From assembly GCA_036273675.1 (NCBI GenBank), contig DASUHD010000110.1, forward strand, positions 14,853 through 78,852: a stretch of 64,000 nucleotides of DNA. Direction: 5' to 3'. The notes beneath the pieces are model-generated. The model saw only the letters and a program-made list of their open reading frames with translations, had not been told where the DNA came from and searched no databases. A program made the position numbers and the translations under genes. Of this stretch, positions 17,439 to 25,434 are shown one piece after another. The number at the start of each line of letters is the position of its first letter. Positions within the stretch are counted from its first letter, which is position 1. Source of the DNA: DAHUXT01 sp036273675 (GTDB lineage Bacteria; Chloroflexota; Ktedonobacteria; Ktedonobacterales; JADMIN01).

Positions 17439-18632
17439 ATGAGCAGAGTTGATGAGCTTCAGGAGACACTGCGCGCCCAACACCTGGATGGCTGGCTCTT
17501 CTTCGACTTTCGCCACTCCAACGCGGTGGCGCTGCGCGTGTTAGGACTTTCACCGCACGCGTTCTTCTCGCGTCGCTGGATGTATTATGTACCGTCCAGC
17601 GGCGTCCCGACAAAGTTGGTAAGCTCCGTCGAGTCGCATGTGCTCTCAAGCCTGCCGGGTGAGACGCTGATCTACCGCTCGTGGCAGGAGTACCGGCAGA
17701 TGCTGGCGCGGATGCTGGCGGGCGCGACGCAGGTCGCCATGGAGTACGTTCCAGACAATGCCATCCCGTATGTCTCGCTGGTGGACGCGGGTACGGTTGA
17801 GCTGGTTCGTGGGATTGGGCCAGCGGTCGTCTCGTCCGCTGATTTCGTTCAGCGTTTCGAGGCGGTGCTGACACCAGCGCAGGTAGAGTCGCATCGTGTC
17901 GCCGGTCGAGCGCTGATGGAATCGCTCGACCGGTTACTGCCGTGGCTGCGCGAGCAGCTTATCAGCGATACAGTGGTGACCGAGCTGAGCGTGCAGCGGG
18001 AGTTCGCCAATCTGATGCGCGACGCCGGGCTGGCCGTCCCGGCGGAGGAGAAGCCGCTAGTCGCCGTCAACGGCAACGCCGCCAATCCGCACTACAGTCC
18101 GACCGCAGAGCACCATGCGATTCTGCGCAAGGGCGATCTGCTGCTGCTCGATTTCAGCGCGCCGCTCGTGGGTGACGACACGATCTTTGCCGACTATACC
18201 TGGATGGTCTATCTGGGGGAACGTGTCCCAGACAGAATCGCGGCGCTCTTCACTATCCTGAAGGATGCCCGCGACACCGGCATCGAGCTGCTCAGGCAGC
18301 GCTTCGAAGCGGGGCAGCGAATCGAGGGCTATGAGGTGGATGACGCGGTGCGTGGGGTCATCACCGCCGCTGGCTACGGCGACGCGTTTGTCCACCGGAC
18401 GGGACACAACATCGGTACGCGCGTACATGGCAACGGCGCTCATCTGGATAACCTGGAAACGCACGATACACGCCCGCTGCTCGCCAATACCTGCACGAGC
18501 ATGGAGCCTGGCATCTATCTCCCTAATGAAGGACTTGGTCTGCGCACCGAGGTGGATATCCTGCTGCTGCCCGATGGCATCGAGGTGACGGGTGAGCCGC
18601 GCCAGAACGAGGTCATCGCGCTGCTGGCGTAG
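17439..18632 (+). CDS. M24 family metallopeptidase (Xaa-Pro aminopeptidase-like)
   Basis: A 397-residue protein with an N-terminal creatinase-like domain (about 1-150) and a pita-bread M24 catalytic domain. The five metal ligands are visible: Asp in LLLLDFSAP, Asp in IFADYTW, His in HRTGHNIGTR, Glu in TSMEPGIYLP and Glu in LRTEVDIL. It should remove N-terminal residues from peptides with proline at position two, in the cytoplasm. A creatinase or dipeptidase specificity cannot be excluded. It has its own upstream promoter and converges with the phosphotransferase gene. Confidence 0.9.
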   Translation: MSRVDELQETLRAQHLDGWLFFDFRHSNAVALRVLGLSPHAFFSRRWMYYVPSSGVPTKLVSSVESHVLSSLPGETLIYRSWQEYRQMLARMLAGATQVAMEYVPDNAIPYVSLVDAGTVELVRGIGPAVVSSADFVQRFEAVLTPAQVESHRVAGRALMESLDRLLPWLREQLISDTVVTELSVQREFANLMRDAGLAVPAEEKPLVAVNGNAANPHYSPTAEHHAILRKGDLLLLDFSAPLVGDDTIFADYTWMVYLGERVPDRIAALFTILKDARDTGIELLRQRFEAGQRIEGYEVDDAVRGVITAAGYGDAFVHRTGHNIGTRVHGNGAHLDNLETHDTRPLLANTCTSMEPGIYLPNEGLGLRTEVDILLLPDGIEVTGEPRQNEVIALLA

Positions 18633-18642
18633 ACCTCAGTGG

Positions 18643-19743
18643 TCACGATGCGCTTTCCCATGCCTGGGCGATGGTATCACGATAGCGGTCGAGCCAGAGC
18701 CAGAAGGTGTCAGCCCAGTGCAGCCGTGAGAGCGCATCTTCCTCCTCGCCGCTATGCTCGAAGTCGTCGGGGAATACGAGGTCTTCGGCGATGCCGTTGA
18801 CGAAGATGATGGGGAAGACGAGCGCCAGCGCATCGGCGAGCAGCTGAGCCTCGCCCTCGGCTGGCGGGGCCTCGCGGCCATACGCGCCAAGGTAGCGGTG
18901 GACGCGCAGGATGTCCAACCCGTCGTCGACCAGTGGCAGGGTCGGGCTGAAGGCGTCATCCCAGCGCACGCCGGTGAAGTAGAGCAGACTGTAGGCCAGT
19001 TCCAGCAGGCGGGTGTCCCAGCGGGCGGCGTCGAAGTCGTAGATCGCGCTGACCTCAGACGCGCCGAACCGGAGATTGTGCGCCTGATAGTCGCCGTGGA
19101 TATGGAGCTGGGGCGGCGCTGGCTCGACGGCGAGCGCGCTGGCGGCGGCCTCGCGCCGACCCTCGCATGCCTCGGCGACGCGGGTCAGGCCGCTCTTGAC
19201 CGCGATGGCGGCATCTTGGTGTTCCGCCGCCTGCTGTATCAGGGCAATGTACGAGCGCGCTAGACCATCAGCCGAACGCTCCTCGGGCCAGCGGTACGGC
19301 TGCCATTGAAAGCCTGCCGACGCCTGATGCAGCCTGCCGAGCATACGCGCTGCCGCCTCCAACTCCGCCTCGCCCGCGGCGTCTTCGGTGGCGAATTGCC
19401 GCCCATCCAGCCATTCCTGCACCTCGTAGATGCCGTTATCGGTAATGGCGTGTGTGGTCCCATCGGGCCGGGCAAGCAGTCCTGGCACGGGCAAACCGGC
19501 GTCCCGCAGATGCGCCATGAAGGCGTGGCGGAAGCGCAGATCGGCCTCGGTGAGTTCGGGCGACTGCCAGCGGACCAGATAGCGCCGCCCGTTCACCTCG
19601 ACCACTGGCCGCAGGATTGTTCCACCCATCCCTGGCACAGCGCCGACGACCCCCACATCGTTGGCCGAGAGTTCCCATGCCGCCAGGACCGTCTGCGCCT
19701 CCTCGCGCGCTTCGCTCAGATCGCCGTCCTCTAGCTGTATCAC
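18643..19743 (-). CDS. Aminoglycoside phosphotransferase (APH) fold kinase
   Basis: A 366-residue small-molecule kinase of the APH/choline kinase fold. The catalytic loop is HGDYQAHNLRF and the metal-binding aspartate lies in IYDFDAARWD. The GTG at 19743 follows GGGAGG at six bases and starts MIQLEDGD; an upstream in-frame start would overlap that ribosome site. The family phosphorylates antibiotics, homoserine, choline, fructosamine and others; nothing here fixes the substrate. The gene is monocistronic between an M24 peptidase and a divergent adenosine deaminase gene. Confidence 0.85.
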   Translation of the reverse strand: MIQLEDGDLSEAREEAQTVLAAWELSANDVGVVGAVPGMGGTILRPVVEVNGRRYLVRWQSPELTEADLRFRHAFMAHLRDAGLPVPGLLARPDGTTHAITDNGIYEVQEWLDGRQFATEDAAGEAELEAAARMLGRLHQASAGFQWQPYRWPEERSADGLARSYIALIQQAAEHQDAAIAVKSGLTRVAEACEGRREAAASALAVEPAPPQLHIHGDYQAHNLRFGASEVSAIYDFDAARWDTRLLELAYSLLYFTGVRWDDAFSPTLPLVDDGLDILRVHRYLGAYGREAPPAEGEAQLLADALALVFPIIFVNGIAEDLVFPDDFEHSGEEEDALSRLHWADTFWLWLDRYRDTIAQAWESAS

Positions 19744-19835
19744 GCCACGCCTCCCATGCAACGCACTGTGCAACGCACAAGCGCTCTCGCCTGTTTATCA
19801 TACGATAGCGCGACGAGAAACGCGGCAGGGTGATG

Positions 19836-19844
19836 TGATACAAT
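19836..19844 (+). promoter_or_regulatory. Extended -10 promoter of the adenosine deaminase-like gene
   Basis: TG-A-TACAAT (19836-19844) is an extended -10 element about 80 bases before the start. No good -35 is seen, which is usual for extended -10 promoters. Confidence 0.5.
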
Positions 19845-19879
19845 CTTTCAAATATTCAGCGCCATTCGGCATGATTGGC

Positions 19880-19914
19880 ATGAACGGAACCATGAACGGA
19901 ACCATGAACGGAAC
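19880..19914 (+). repeat. 12-bp tandem repeat in the leader of the adenosine deaminase-like gene
   Basis: Three in-frame copies of ATGAACGGAACC stand just before the ribosome site GGAGGAG. In the frame starting with ATG at 19871 they encode (MNGT)3 in a 19-residue peptide whose TGA overlaps the GTG start of the next gene (GTGA). Confidence 0.85.
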
Positions 19915-19926
19915 GAGGAGGAGCGC

Positions 19927-20940
19927 GTGACGCCGCCGAGCATTCGCAACCAGCGACCAGAGATGGCAGAGTTACATGTGCATCTTGGCGGCGCGGTTGA
20001 CCCGGCCATTATGTGGAGCATCGCCCATCAGCAGGGCATTCGGCTGCCAAGCAAAGACTACTGGCAGTTTGTCGAACTCATCACCGTCAGCTATCCCGAT
20101 AAGGTGAACAACCTCGCCGAGTACGACCAGATCTTCCGCTGGACTGAGCTGATCCAGTCCAGCCCACTGGCCATCGAGCGCTCTGTCTATGAGGTGATCG
20201 GCGGGGCGTATCGCAAGTGCAACATCACCACGCTGGAGTTGCGCTTCAATCCGATGAAGCGCAACCGCGAGGGCGAGCAAGACCTCGACCACATCATCTC
20301 CGCCGCCATTCGTGGGCAGGACCGTGCGCTGCTGGAATATCCGCAGGTGCGCTCCGGGCTGATTCTGATGATGGACCGCACGTTTCCGCTGGAACTCAAC
20401 GCGATCATCGTGGAAAAGGCGCTGCGCTATCGTGGTCGCGGCATCATCGGCATTGATATCGCCGGGCCGCCCAACCCAGATTTCTCCTATCGTGCCCACG
20501 CCGACCTGGTGGAGCAGGCGCGCGACGCCGGGCTTGGCGTCACGATTCACACCGGCGAGGAAGGGCGCGTTGAGGATATGTGGGAGGTGGTGGAGTATCT
20601 GCGGCCAGACCGTATCGGCCACGGCATCCTCTGCGTCTACGACGAGCGGCTGATGCGGCGTGTGGTGGAGGCGGGCATTGTGCTCGAAGTCTGCCCGACC
20701 TCGAATCTGCGCACCCGTGCGGTGCGGGATGTCGCGGAGGTGCGCCACATTATTGATACGCTGCGGGCGAACAGAGTGCCATTCACCATCAACACCGATG
20801 GCCCCGATATGCTGATGACGACGATCCTGAAGGAGTATCAGTTTCTGCTCCAGCAGGGCATCTTCACCGATGACGATCTGGCGCGGTGCAATCAGACCGC
20901 GCTCGCCGCGAGCTTTCTCAACCGAACGTGTCCGGTCTAG
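19927..20940 (+). CDS. Adenosine deaminase family hydrolase
   Basis: A 337-residue zinc-dependent amidohydrolase. Zinc ligands and catalytic residues are seen as HVHLGG, HTGEE, RIGHG and NTDG. In canonical adenosine deaminases the last motif is NTDDP; here the second aspartate, which contacts the purine ring, is glycine (NTDGPDM), so the substrate may not be adenosine. The GTG at 19927 has a GGAGGAG site and overlaps the stop of a short (MNGT)3 peptide frame. It likely acts in purine salvage or on a modified nucleoside. It is followed at about 60 bases by the promoter of the methionine operon. Confidence 0.88.
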   Translation: MTPPSIRNQRPEMAELHVHLGGAVDPAIMWSIAHQQGIRLPSKDYWQFVELITVSYPDKVNNLAEYDQIFRWTELIQSSPLAIERSVYEVIGGAYRKCNITTLELRFNPMKRNREGEQDLDHIISAAIRGQDRALLEYPQVRSGLILMMDRTFPLELNAIIVEKALRYRGRGIIGIDIAGPPNPDFSYRAHADLVEQARDAGLGVTIHTGEEGRVEDMWEVVEYLRPDRIGHGILCVYDERLMRRVVEAGIVLEVCPTSNLRTRAVRDVAEVRHIIDTLRANRVPFTINTDGPDMLMTTILKEYQFLLQQGIFTDDDLARCNQTALAASFLNRTCPV

Positions 20941-20999
20941 CAATTTCATGCTACGGGCATCAATGTTGAGTAAGTTGAGTGTATTGATTGACATTGTCC

Positions 21000-21029
21000 T
21001 TGACAAGCGACTCATCGGTTCGTTACAAT
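21000..21029 (+). promoter_or_regulatory. Promoter of the met operon
   Basis: TTGACA (21000-21005) and TACAAT (21024-21029) are separated by 18 bases. Transcription should start near 21036, about 20 bases before the SAM riboswitch. Confidence 0.85.
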
Positions 21030-21058
21030 CTTGCCAACAACCGAATAGATCGCGTTCG

Positions 21059-21170
21059 CTCTCATCAAGAGTGGCTGAGGGAAACGGCCCGAAGACGCCT
21101 GGCAACCCACCCGCATCGTCGCGGGGAAGGGTGCAAACTCCGGCGGAACATGTATTCCGCGAGATGAGAG
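21059..21170 (+). promoter_or_regulatory. SAM-I riboswitch aptamer
   Basis: P1 pairs CTCTCATC (21059-21066) with GATGAGAG (21163-21170). Inside are the conserved GAGGGAAACGGCCC, GCCTGGCAACC and GGGTGCAAACTCC blocks, a P3 hairpin (CCGC/GCGG) and a P4 hairpin (GCGGAA/TTCCGC). The aptamer binds S-adenosylmethionine. The 3' P1 strand overlaps GAGAGGG (21166-21172), which is complementary to the 5' arm of the downstream terminator (21208-21214), giving a classic OFF switch. Confidence 0.94.
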
Positions 21171-21206
21171 GGACGGAAATACCGCGTGCTCGTCGCGCCT
21201 GTTGCC

Positions 21207-21240
21207 GCCCTCTCCATTTCATTACGGAGAGGGCGATTCT
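21207..21240 (+). terminator. Expression platform terminator of the SAM riboswitch
   Basis: GCCCTCTCC (21207-21215) pairs perfectly with GGAGAGGGC (21226-21234), and an outer C/G pair extends the stem. A moderately U-rich stretch (ATTCTGTT) follows. The 5' arm can alternatively pair with the P1 3' strand of the aptamer, forming an antiterminator when SAM is low. Confidence 0.8.
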
Positions 21241-21263
21241 GTTACTCCGCCCAATCCCCTTCG

Positions 21264-21590
21264 CCATTGAGAGCGAGTATGCGGATAGTCTGTGGCGCAG
21301 AGACGACGACAGAGAGCCGTAGCCGCTGAGAATTCGGCGTCGCCTCGCCCAACAGGCATGCTCCGCACAGCCGCGCATCGAACTGGTAGGAACCATCGCC
21401 CGCCATAGTAGAGTGCGCCGGATGAAGCCCCGTTAGCGGCTTCACGACTCCTTGCCGCCTGCTGTTCCGCTGCTGTAACACGGCCCAGTATGCTCATGCA
21501 TGTGCGGTTGGAGTCTCTGAGGCCAGCATCGCAAGGAGCTGGCAGACAAGGGTGGTACCGCGAAGACCTCTCGCCCCTCGATGTGAGGTC
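21264..21590 (+). promoter_or_regulatory. T-box leader, probably tRNA-Met specific
   Basis: The T-box sequence AAGGGTGGTACCGCG is at 21548-21562. AGGG (21549-21552) pairs with CCCT (21575-21578) and GCG (21560-21562) with CGC (21572-21574), leaving the UGGUACC bulge; its U would match discriminator A73. Stem I is built from TGCGGA/TCCGCA (21280-21285/21362-21367) and GTCTGT/ACAGGC, with a CAGAGAG motif (about 21310) and a distal CTGAGAA. An unpaired AUG at 21358-21360 on the 3' side is a candidate specifier. Further hairpins are TGAAGCC/GGCTTCA (21423-21444) and GCCAGC/GCTGGC (21522-21543). A competing GACCTC/GAGGTC hairpin (21565-21590) follows without a U-tract. Confidence 0.87.
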
Positions 21591-21650
21591 ACGTTGGCGC
21601 CCATCATCCACTGCAAGGATGTCATGGACGCCGTTCGCGGAGGCATCCGT

Positions 21651-22835
21651 ATGGCCCCTGGAGATCGCGCGCCAGTTGCGGCTGCGCCTCATCCCGATTC
21701 GCAGACGATCACACTGGATGAGTTCCGTTTCAGCACAGGCGAAATCGTCACCCCGATGACGCTCGCCTACGAGACGTGGGGGACGCTCGCGCCAATGAGA
21801 GACAACGCCGTCCTCATCTGCCACGCGCTGACCGGAGACTCGCATGCCCACGACCTGGCGCACCCGGATGATCCGCGCGCGGGCTGGTGGAATCCGCTTG
21901 TCGGTCCAGGCCGTGTCTTCGACACCACTCGCTACTTTGTCATCTGCGCCAATGTTCCCGGCGGTTGCTATGGCAGCACCGGCCCCACCTCGCCTCATCC
22001 AGCGGATGGCTGCCGCTACAACATGCGGTTCCCGCTGGTCACCATCGGCGATATCGTGCGGGCGCAACGAGCATTGCTGGAACGGCTGGGCGTACGGCGG
22101 CTTGCGGTGGTGACTGGCGGCTCCATCGGCGGATTGCAGGCGCTAGAGTGGGCCGTAGCGTATCCCGACTTTGTAGAGCGCGCCATCATCCTGGCGGCGG
22201 GCGCGCGCCTCTCGGCACAGGGCATCGCCCTCAACGAGATTGGCCGTCGCGCCATCGTCGCCGATCCCCGCTGGAATGGCGGCGACTATGACCCGGAGCA
22301 GGGGCCAGACGACGGGCTTGCCATCGCCCGGATGGCCGCGATGCTGAGCTATACCAGCGCCGACGATCTTGCCACACGGTTCGGTCGTCGCCCAGCCGCT
22401 CAGCCGACCAGCGAGCCGAGCCTTGGCGGAGCCTTCGATGTCGAGAGCTATCTCCAGTACCAGGGGACGAAGCTGGTGCGGCGCTTCGATGCCAACAGCT
22501 ACCTGATTCTCACCCGCGCCATGGACCGCTACGACGTAGCCGAGGGGCGCGGCTCCGATGCCGAGGCGCTCAGCCGGGCGCGCGCGCGTGTGCTGGCCGT
22601 GGGCGTCAGCAGCGACTGGCTCTTCCCGCCAGAGCAGGTGCGCGCTGTAGTTGAGGGAATCACTGCCGCTGGCGGGCAGGCGGAGTACCGCGAGATCACC
22701 TCGATCCAGGGCCACGACGCCTTTCTCAAAGAGTGGGGCCAACTGGACACCTTGCTGCGCCCATTCGTGATGGACCGCTCGGTGGCGCGTGGTCCGCCGC
22801 GAGCGCCCGCTATCCCACAGACACACCTACAGTGA
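21651..22835 (+). CDS. metX: Homoserine O-acetyltransferase (MetX family)
   Basis: A 394-residue alpha/beta hydrolase that acylates homoserine, probably with acetyl-CoA, to make the substrate of MetY. The nucleophile is the serine in TGGSIGGLQ; the Asp and His of the triad lie in SSDWLFPPEQ and GHDAFLKEW. HALTGDSHAHD is the oxyanion region. The ATG at 21651 has GGAGG (21639-21643) at seven bases; an ATG at 21624 is a weaker alternative. Open frame extending upstream into the T-box is not coding. It is the first gene of a five-gene operon controlled by the SAM riboswitch and T-box. Succinyl specificity cannot be excluded from sequence alone. Confidence 0.93.
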   Translation: MAPGDRAPVAAAPHPDSQTITLDEFRFSTGEIVTPMTLAYETWGTLAPMRDNAVLICHALTGDSHAHDLAHPDDPRAGWWNPLVGPGRVFDTTRYFVICANVPGGCYGSTGPTSPHPADGCRYNMRFPLVTIGDIVRAQRALLERLGVRRLAVVTGGSIGGLQALEWAVAYPDFVERAIILAAGARLSAQGIALNEIGRRAIVADPRWNGGDYDPEQGPDDGLAIARMAAMLSYTSADDLATRFGRRPAAQPTSEPSLGGAFDVESYLQYQGTKLVRRFDANSYLILTRAMDRYDVAEGRGSDAEALSRARARVLAVGVSSDWLFPPEQVRAVVEGITAAGGQAEYREITSIQGHDAFLKEWGQLDTLLRPFVMDRSVARGPPRAPAIPQTHLQ

Positions 22836-22889
22836 GAGCAACACTATCAGGTAAGCGAAGTGACAGCATATTTGCAAAGGAAGAGACTC

Positions 22890-24242
22890 GTGACAGACAC
22901 AGTCAACGTAACCGCACCAGACCAGACGACATCAGCCACCGAGCAGACGCCGCGCTACGCCTTCGAGACACTGGCGCTCCATGCGGGGCAGGAAGACCCC
23001 GATCCCGCAACACGCGCCCGCGCGGTGCCGATCTACCAGACGACCTCGTACGTCTTTGACAACGCTGACCACGCCGCCGACCTCTTCGGACTGCGCGCCG
23101 TCGGCAACATCTATACGCGCATCATGAACCCGACGCAGGACGTCTTCGAGCGGCGTATCGCGGCCCTGGAGGGAGGAGTCGCCGCGCTGGCGACCGCGTC
23201 CGGCCAGGCGGCCATCTTCCTCTCGATTACCAATGTCGCGGGCGCGGGCGACGAGATCATCTCCAGCGCTAGCCTCTACGGTGGCACGTACAACCTCTTC
23301 GCCCAGACCTTGCCGCATCTCGGCATCAACGTCCAGTTCGTCGATGGCGGCGACCCGGAGAACTTCCGCGCCGCCATCACACCGAAGACACGCGCGATCT
23401 ATGCCGAGACGGTCGGTAATCCGCGCCTGGATACACTGGATGTTCGCGCCGTCGCCGATATCGCCCATGCCGCCGGAGTCCCGTTGATCGTGGATAACAC
23501 ATTTCCAAGCCCCTATCTGTTGACGCCTATCGAGCACGGCGCGGATATCGTCGTCCACTCGGCGACCAAGTTCATCGGCGGCCACGGCACCTCCATCGGC
23601 GGGGTTATCGTGGATGGCGGCAAGTTCGACTGGAACGCCAGCGGCAAGTTCCCCGGCCTGACCGAGCCAGACCCAACGTACCATGGCGTCCGCTATGTCG
23701 AGACGTTCGGCCCAGCGGCCTTCGCCGTCAAGGCGCGCACCCAGCTGCTGCGCGACCTGGGGCCAGCCATCAGCCCGCTCAATAGCTGGCTCTTCCTGCA
23801 AGGGCTGGAGACCCTGCCGCTCCGCATGGAACGCCACAGCGAGAACGCGCTGCGTGTCGCGCAGTTCCTCGCCGGGCATCCCGCCGTCACCTGGGTGCTC
23901 TACCCCGGCCTCTCGAACCACCCAACGCACGAGCTGGCCCGCCGCTACCACAAGCACGGCTACGGCGCGATCATCGGCTTCGGGATCAAGGGCGGGCTGG
24001 AGGCTGGTCGGCGGCTCATCAACTCGGTCAAACTCTTCTCACTGCTCGCCAACGTGGGCGATGCTAAGTCGCTGATTATCCATCCCGCCAGCACCACACA
24101 CTCGCAGCTGAACGAAGAGGAGCAGCTCGCGACCGGCGTCACACCGGACTTCATCCGGCTCTCCGTCGGCATCGAGGCGGTCAACGATCTGCTGGCCGAC
24201 CTTGACCAGGCGCTACGCATCGCTACGGCAAACCCGGCATAA
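22890..24242 (+). CDS. metY: O-acetylhomoserine sulfhydrylase
   Basis: A 450-residue PLP enzyme of the Cys/Met metabolism family. It makes homocysteine from O-acetylhomoserine and sulfide. The PLP lysine lies in VVHSATKFIGGHGTS; other marks are the YTRIMNPTQ segment and SLGIE-like end motif (LSVGIEAVNDLLADL). The GTG at 22890 follows GGAAGAG at four to five bases; a GTG at 22860 in frame would add ten residues. It lies about 50 bases after metX. The pairing with MetX defines a direct-sulfhydrylation route that bypasses cystathionine. Confidence 0.94.
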   Translation: MTDTVNVTAPDQTTSATEQTPRYAFETLALHAGQEDPDPATRARAVPIYQTTSYVFDNADHAADLFGLRAVGNIYTRIMNPTQDVFERRIAALEGGVAALATASGQAAIFLSITNVAGAGDEIISSASLYGGTYNLFAQTLPHLGINVQFVDGGDPENFRAAITPKTRAIYAETVGNPRLDTLDVRAVADIAHAAGVPLIVDNTFPSPYLLTPIEHGADIVVHSATKFIGGHGTSIGGVIVDGGKFDWNASGKFPGLTEPDPTYHGVRYVETFGPAAFAVKARTQLLRDLGPAISPLNSWLFLQGLETLPLRMERHSENALRVAQFLAGHPAVTWVLYPGLSNHPTHELARRYHKHGYGAIIGFGIKGGLEAGRRLINSVKLFSLLANVGDAKSLIIHPASTTHSQLNEEEQLATGVTPDFIRLSVGIEAVNDLLADLDQALRIATANPA

Positions 24243-24264
24243 GCTTGCCACGGCGCACCTCTGG

Positions 24265-24287
24265 CCCCTCTCCCTATGGGGGAGGGG
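24265..24287. repeat. C/G-rich hairpin between metY and asd
   Basis: CCCCTCTCCC (24265-24274) pairs with GGGGGAGGGG (24278-24287) through ten pairs including one G-U, around a 3-nt loop. No U-tract follows. It may protect or separate the metX-metY and asd-hom parts of the transcript, or be a small dispersed repeat. Confidence 0.65.
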
Positions 24288-24333
24288 TTAGAGGAGGGGG
24301 CTGCCCACTATATCTCCGCACAAAGGAATGCTT

Positions 24334-25434
24334 ATGACACATGGCAAATCAATTGATTCCCCAGCGGACCGGATACCAGCGATTGTGCTGGGCGCAACCG
24401 GACTTGTCGGCCAGCGACTCGTCGCGATGCTGACCGGGCATCCCTGGTTCCGGCTGGCTGGCGTGGCCGCCTCGGAGCAGCACGCGGGGCGGCTGTATGG
24501 CGAGGTCGTCCAGTGGCGCATCGAGGGCGCCGTGCCACCTGAGGCCGCTGCGCTCCGGCTAGCGCGGCCAATGCCCGATGACCACCCGCCAGTGACGCTT
24601 GTCTTCTCGGCTCTGCCCGCTCTAGAGGCGGAAGCTGTCGAGCCCACATTTGCTCGCGCGGGCGCGTTCGTCTCCAGCAATGCCTCGGCATTCCGCATGA
24701 GGACGGATGTGCCGCTGGTGATCCCGGAGATTAACCATAATCACCTGGCCGCGCTCGCAAGTCAGCGAGCATCGCGGGGATGGTCGGGCGCGCTGGTCAC
24801 CAACCCCAACTGCTCGACGATTGGGCTGGCGTTGACGCTCGCGCCACTGGCGCGTTTCGGAATCGAGCAGGTGATGGTGACGACGCTTCAGGCGGCCTCG
24901 GGCGCTGGCTATCCCGGCGTCGCCTCGCTCGACCTGATCGACAACGTCATCCCGTTCATTGCGGGCGAGGAGGAGAAGATCGACACGGAGACGCGCAAGA
25001 TACTCGGCGTCTGGCAGGATGGCGCGTTCGTCGATGCGCCCATTCGCCTGAGCGCGCAGACGACCCGCGTCCCCGTTCGTGAAGGCCATATGGCGTGCGT
25101 CAGCGTCAAGTTCGCGCAGACGCCCCAGCCCGAGGAGATCCTGGCCGCCTGGCAGGAGTTTTCGGGGCTGCCACAGACGCTAGGGCTGCCATCGGCTCCC
25201 GAACACGTTCTGCGTTACCTCGAAGCGCCTGATCGCCCACAGCCGCGCTACGACCGCGACGCCGAGGGCGGTATGGGTGTGACGCTCGGCCGCTTGCGAC
25301 GCTGTGAAGTGCTCGACTATCGGTTTATCTGCCTCAGCCATAACACTGTCAGAGGGGCGGCTGGCGCAGCGCTGCTCAACGCGGAACTGGCCTATGCGCG
25401 CGGGCTGCTCGCAACTTCGGGGAGGAGCGCATGA
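24334..25434 (+). CDS. asd: Aspartate-semialdehyde dehydrogenase
   Basis: A 366-residue enzyme reducing aspartyl phosphate to aspartate semialdehyde with NADPH. The nucleotide site is GATGLVGQRL near the N-terminus, the catalytic cysteine is in VTNPNCSTIGL, and ASGAGYPGV and EEEKIDTETRKILG are typical of the archaeal/fungal-type Asd subgroup. The active-site histidine lies in RVPVREGHMACVS. The ATG at 24334 has AAAGGA at six bases; an ATG two codons upstream overlaps that site. Its stop overlaps the start of the aspartokinase gene (ATGA), so translation is coupled. Confidence 0.94.
   Translation: MTHGKSIDSPADRIPAIVLGATGLVGQRLVAMLTGHPWFRLAGVAASEQHAGRLYGEVVQWRIEGAVPPEAAALRLARPMPDDHPPVTLVFSALPALEAEAVEPTFARAGAFVSSNASAFRMRTDVPLVIPEINHNHLAALASQRASRGWSGALVTNPNCSTIGLALTLAPLARFGIEQVMVTTLQAASGAGYPGVASLDLIDNVIPFIAGEEEKIDTETRKILGVWQDGAFVDAPIRLSAQTTRVPVREGHMACVSVKFAQTPQPEEILAAWQEFSGLPQTLGLPSAPEHVLRYLEAPDRPQPRYDRDAEGGMGVTLGRLRRCEVLDYRFICLSHNTVRGAAGAALLNAELAYARGLLATSGRSA

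Noticed and set aside
19972..21396. 474-codon open frame on the minus strand
   Set aside because: It runs antisense through the adenosine deaminase-like gene and across the SAM riboswitch; its translation resembles no family and reflects GC-rich shadow coding.
21552..21650. Upstream extension of metX to a GTG at 21552
   Set aside because: The start falls inside the T-box core sequence; the ATG at 21651 has a good ribosome site and gives normal length.
22932..23957. 341-codon minus-strand frame inside metY
   Set aside because: Shadow of the conserved PLP enzyme; no ribosome site and no domain.
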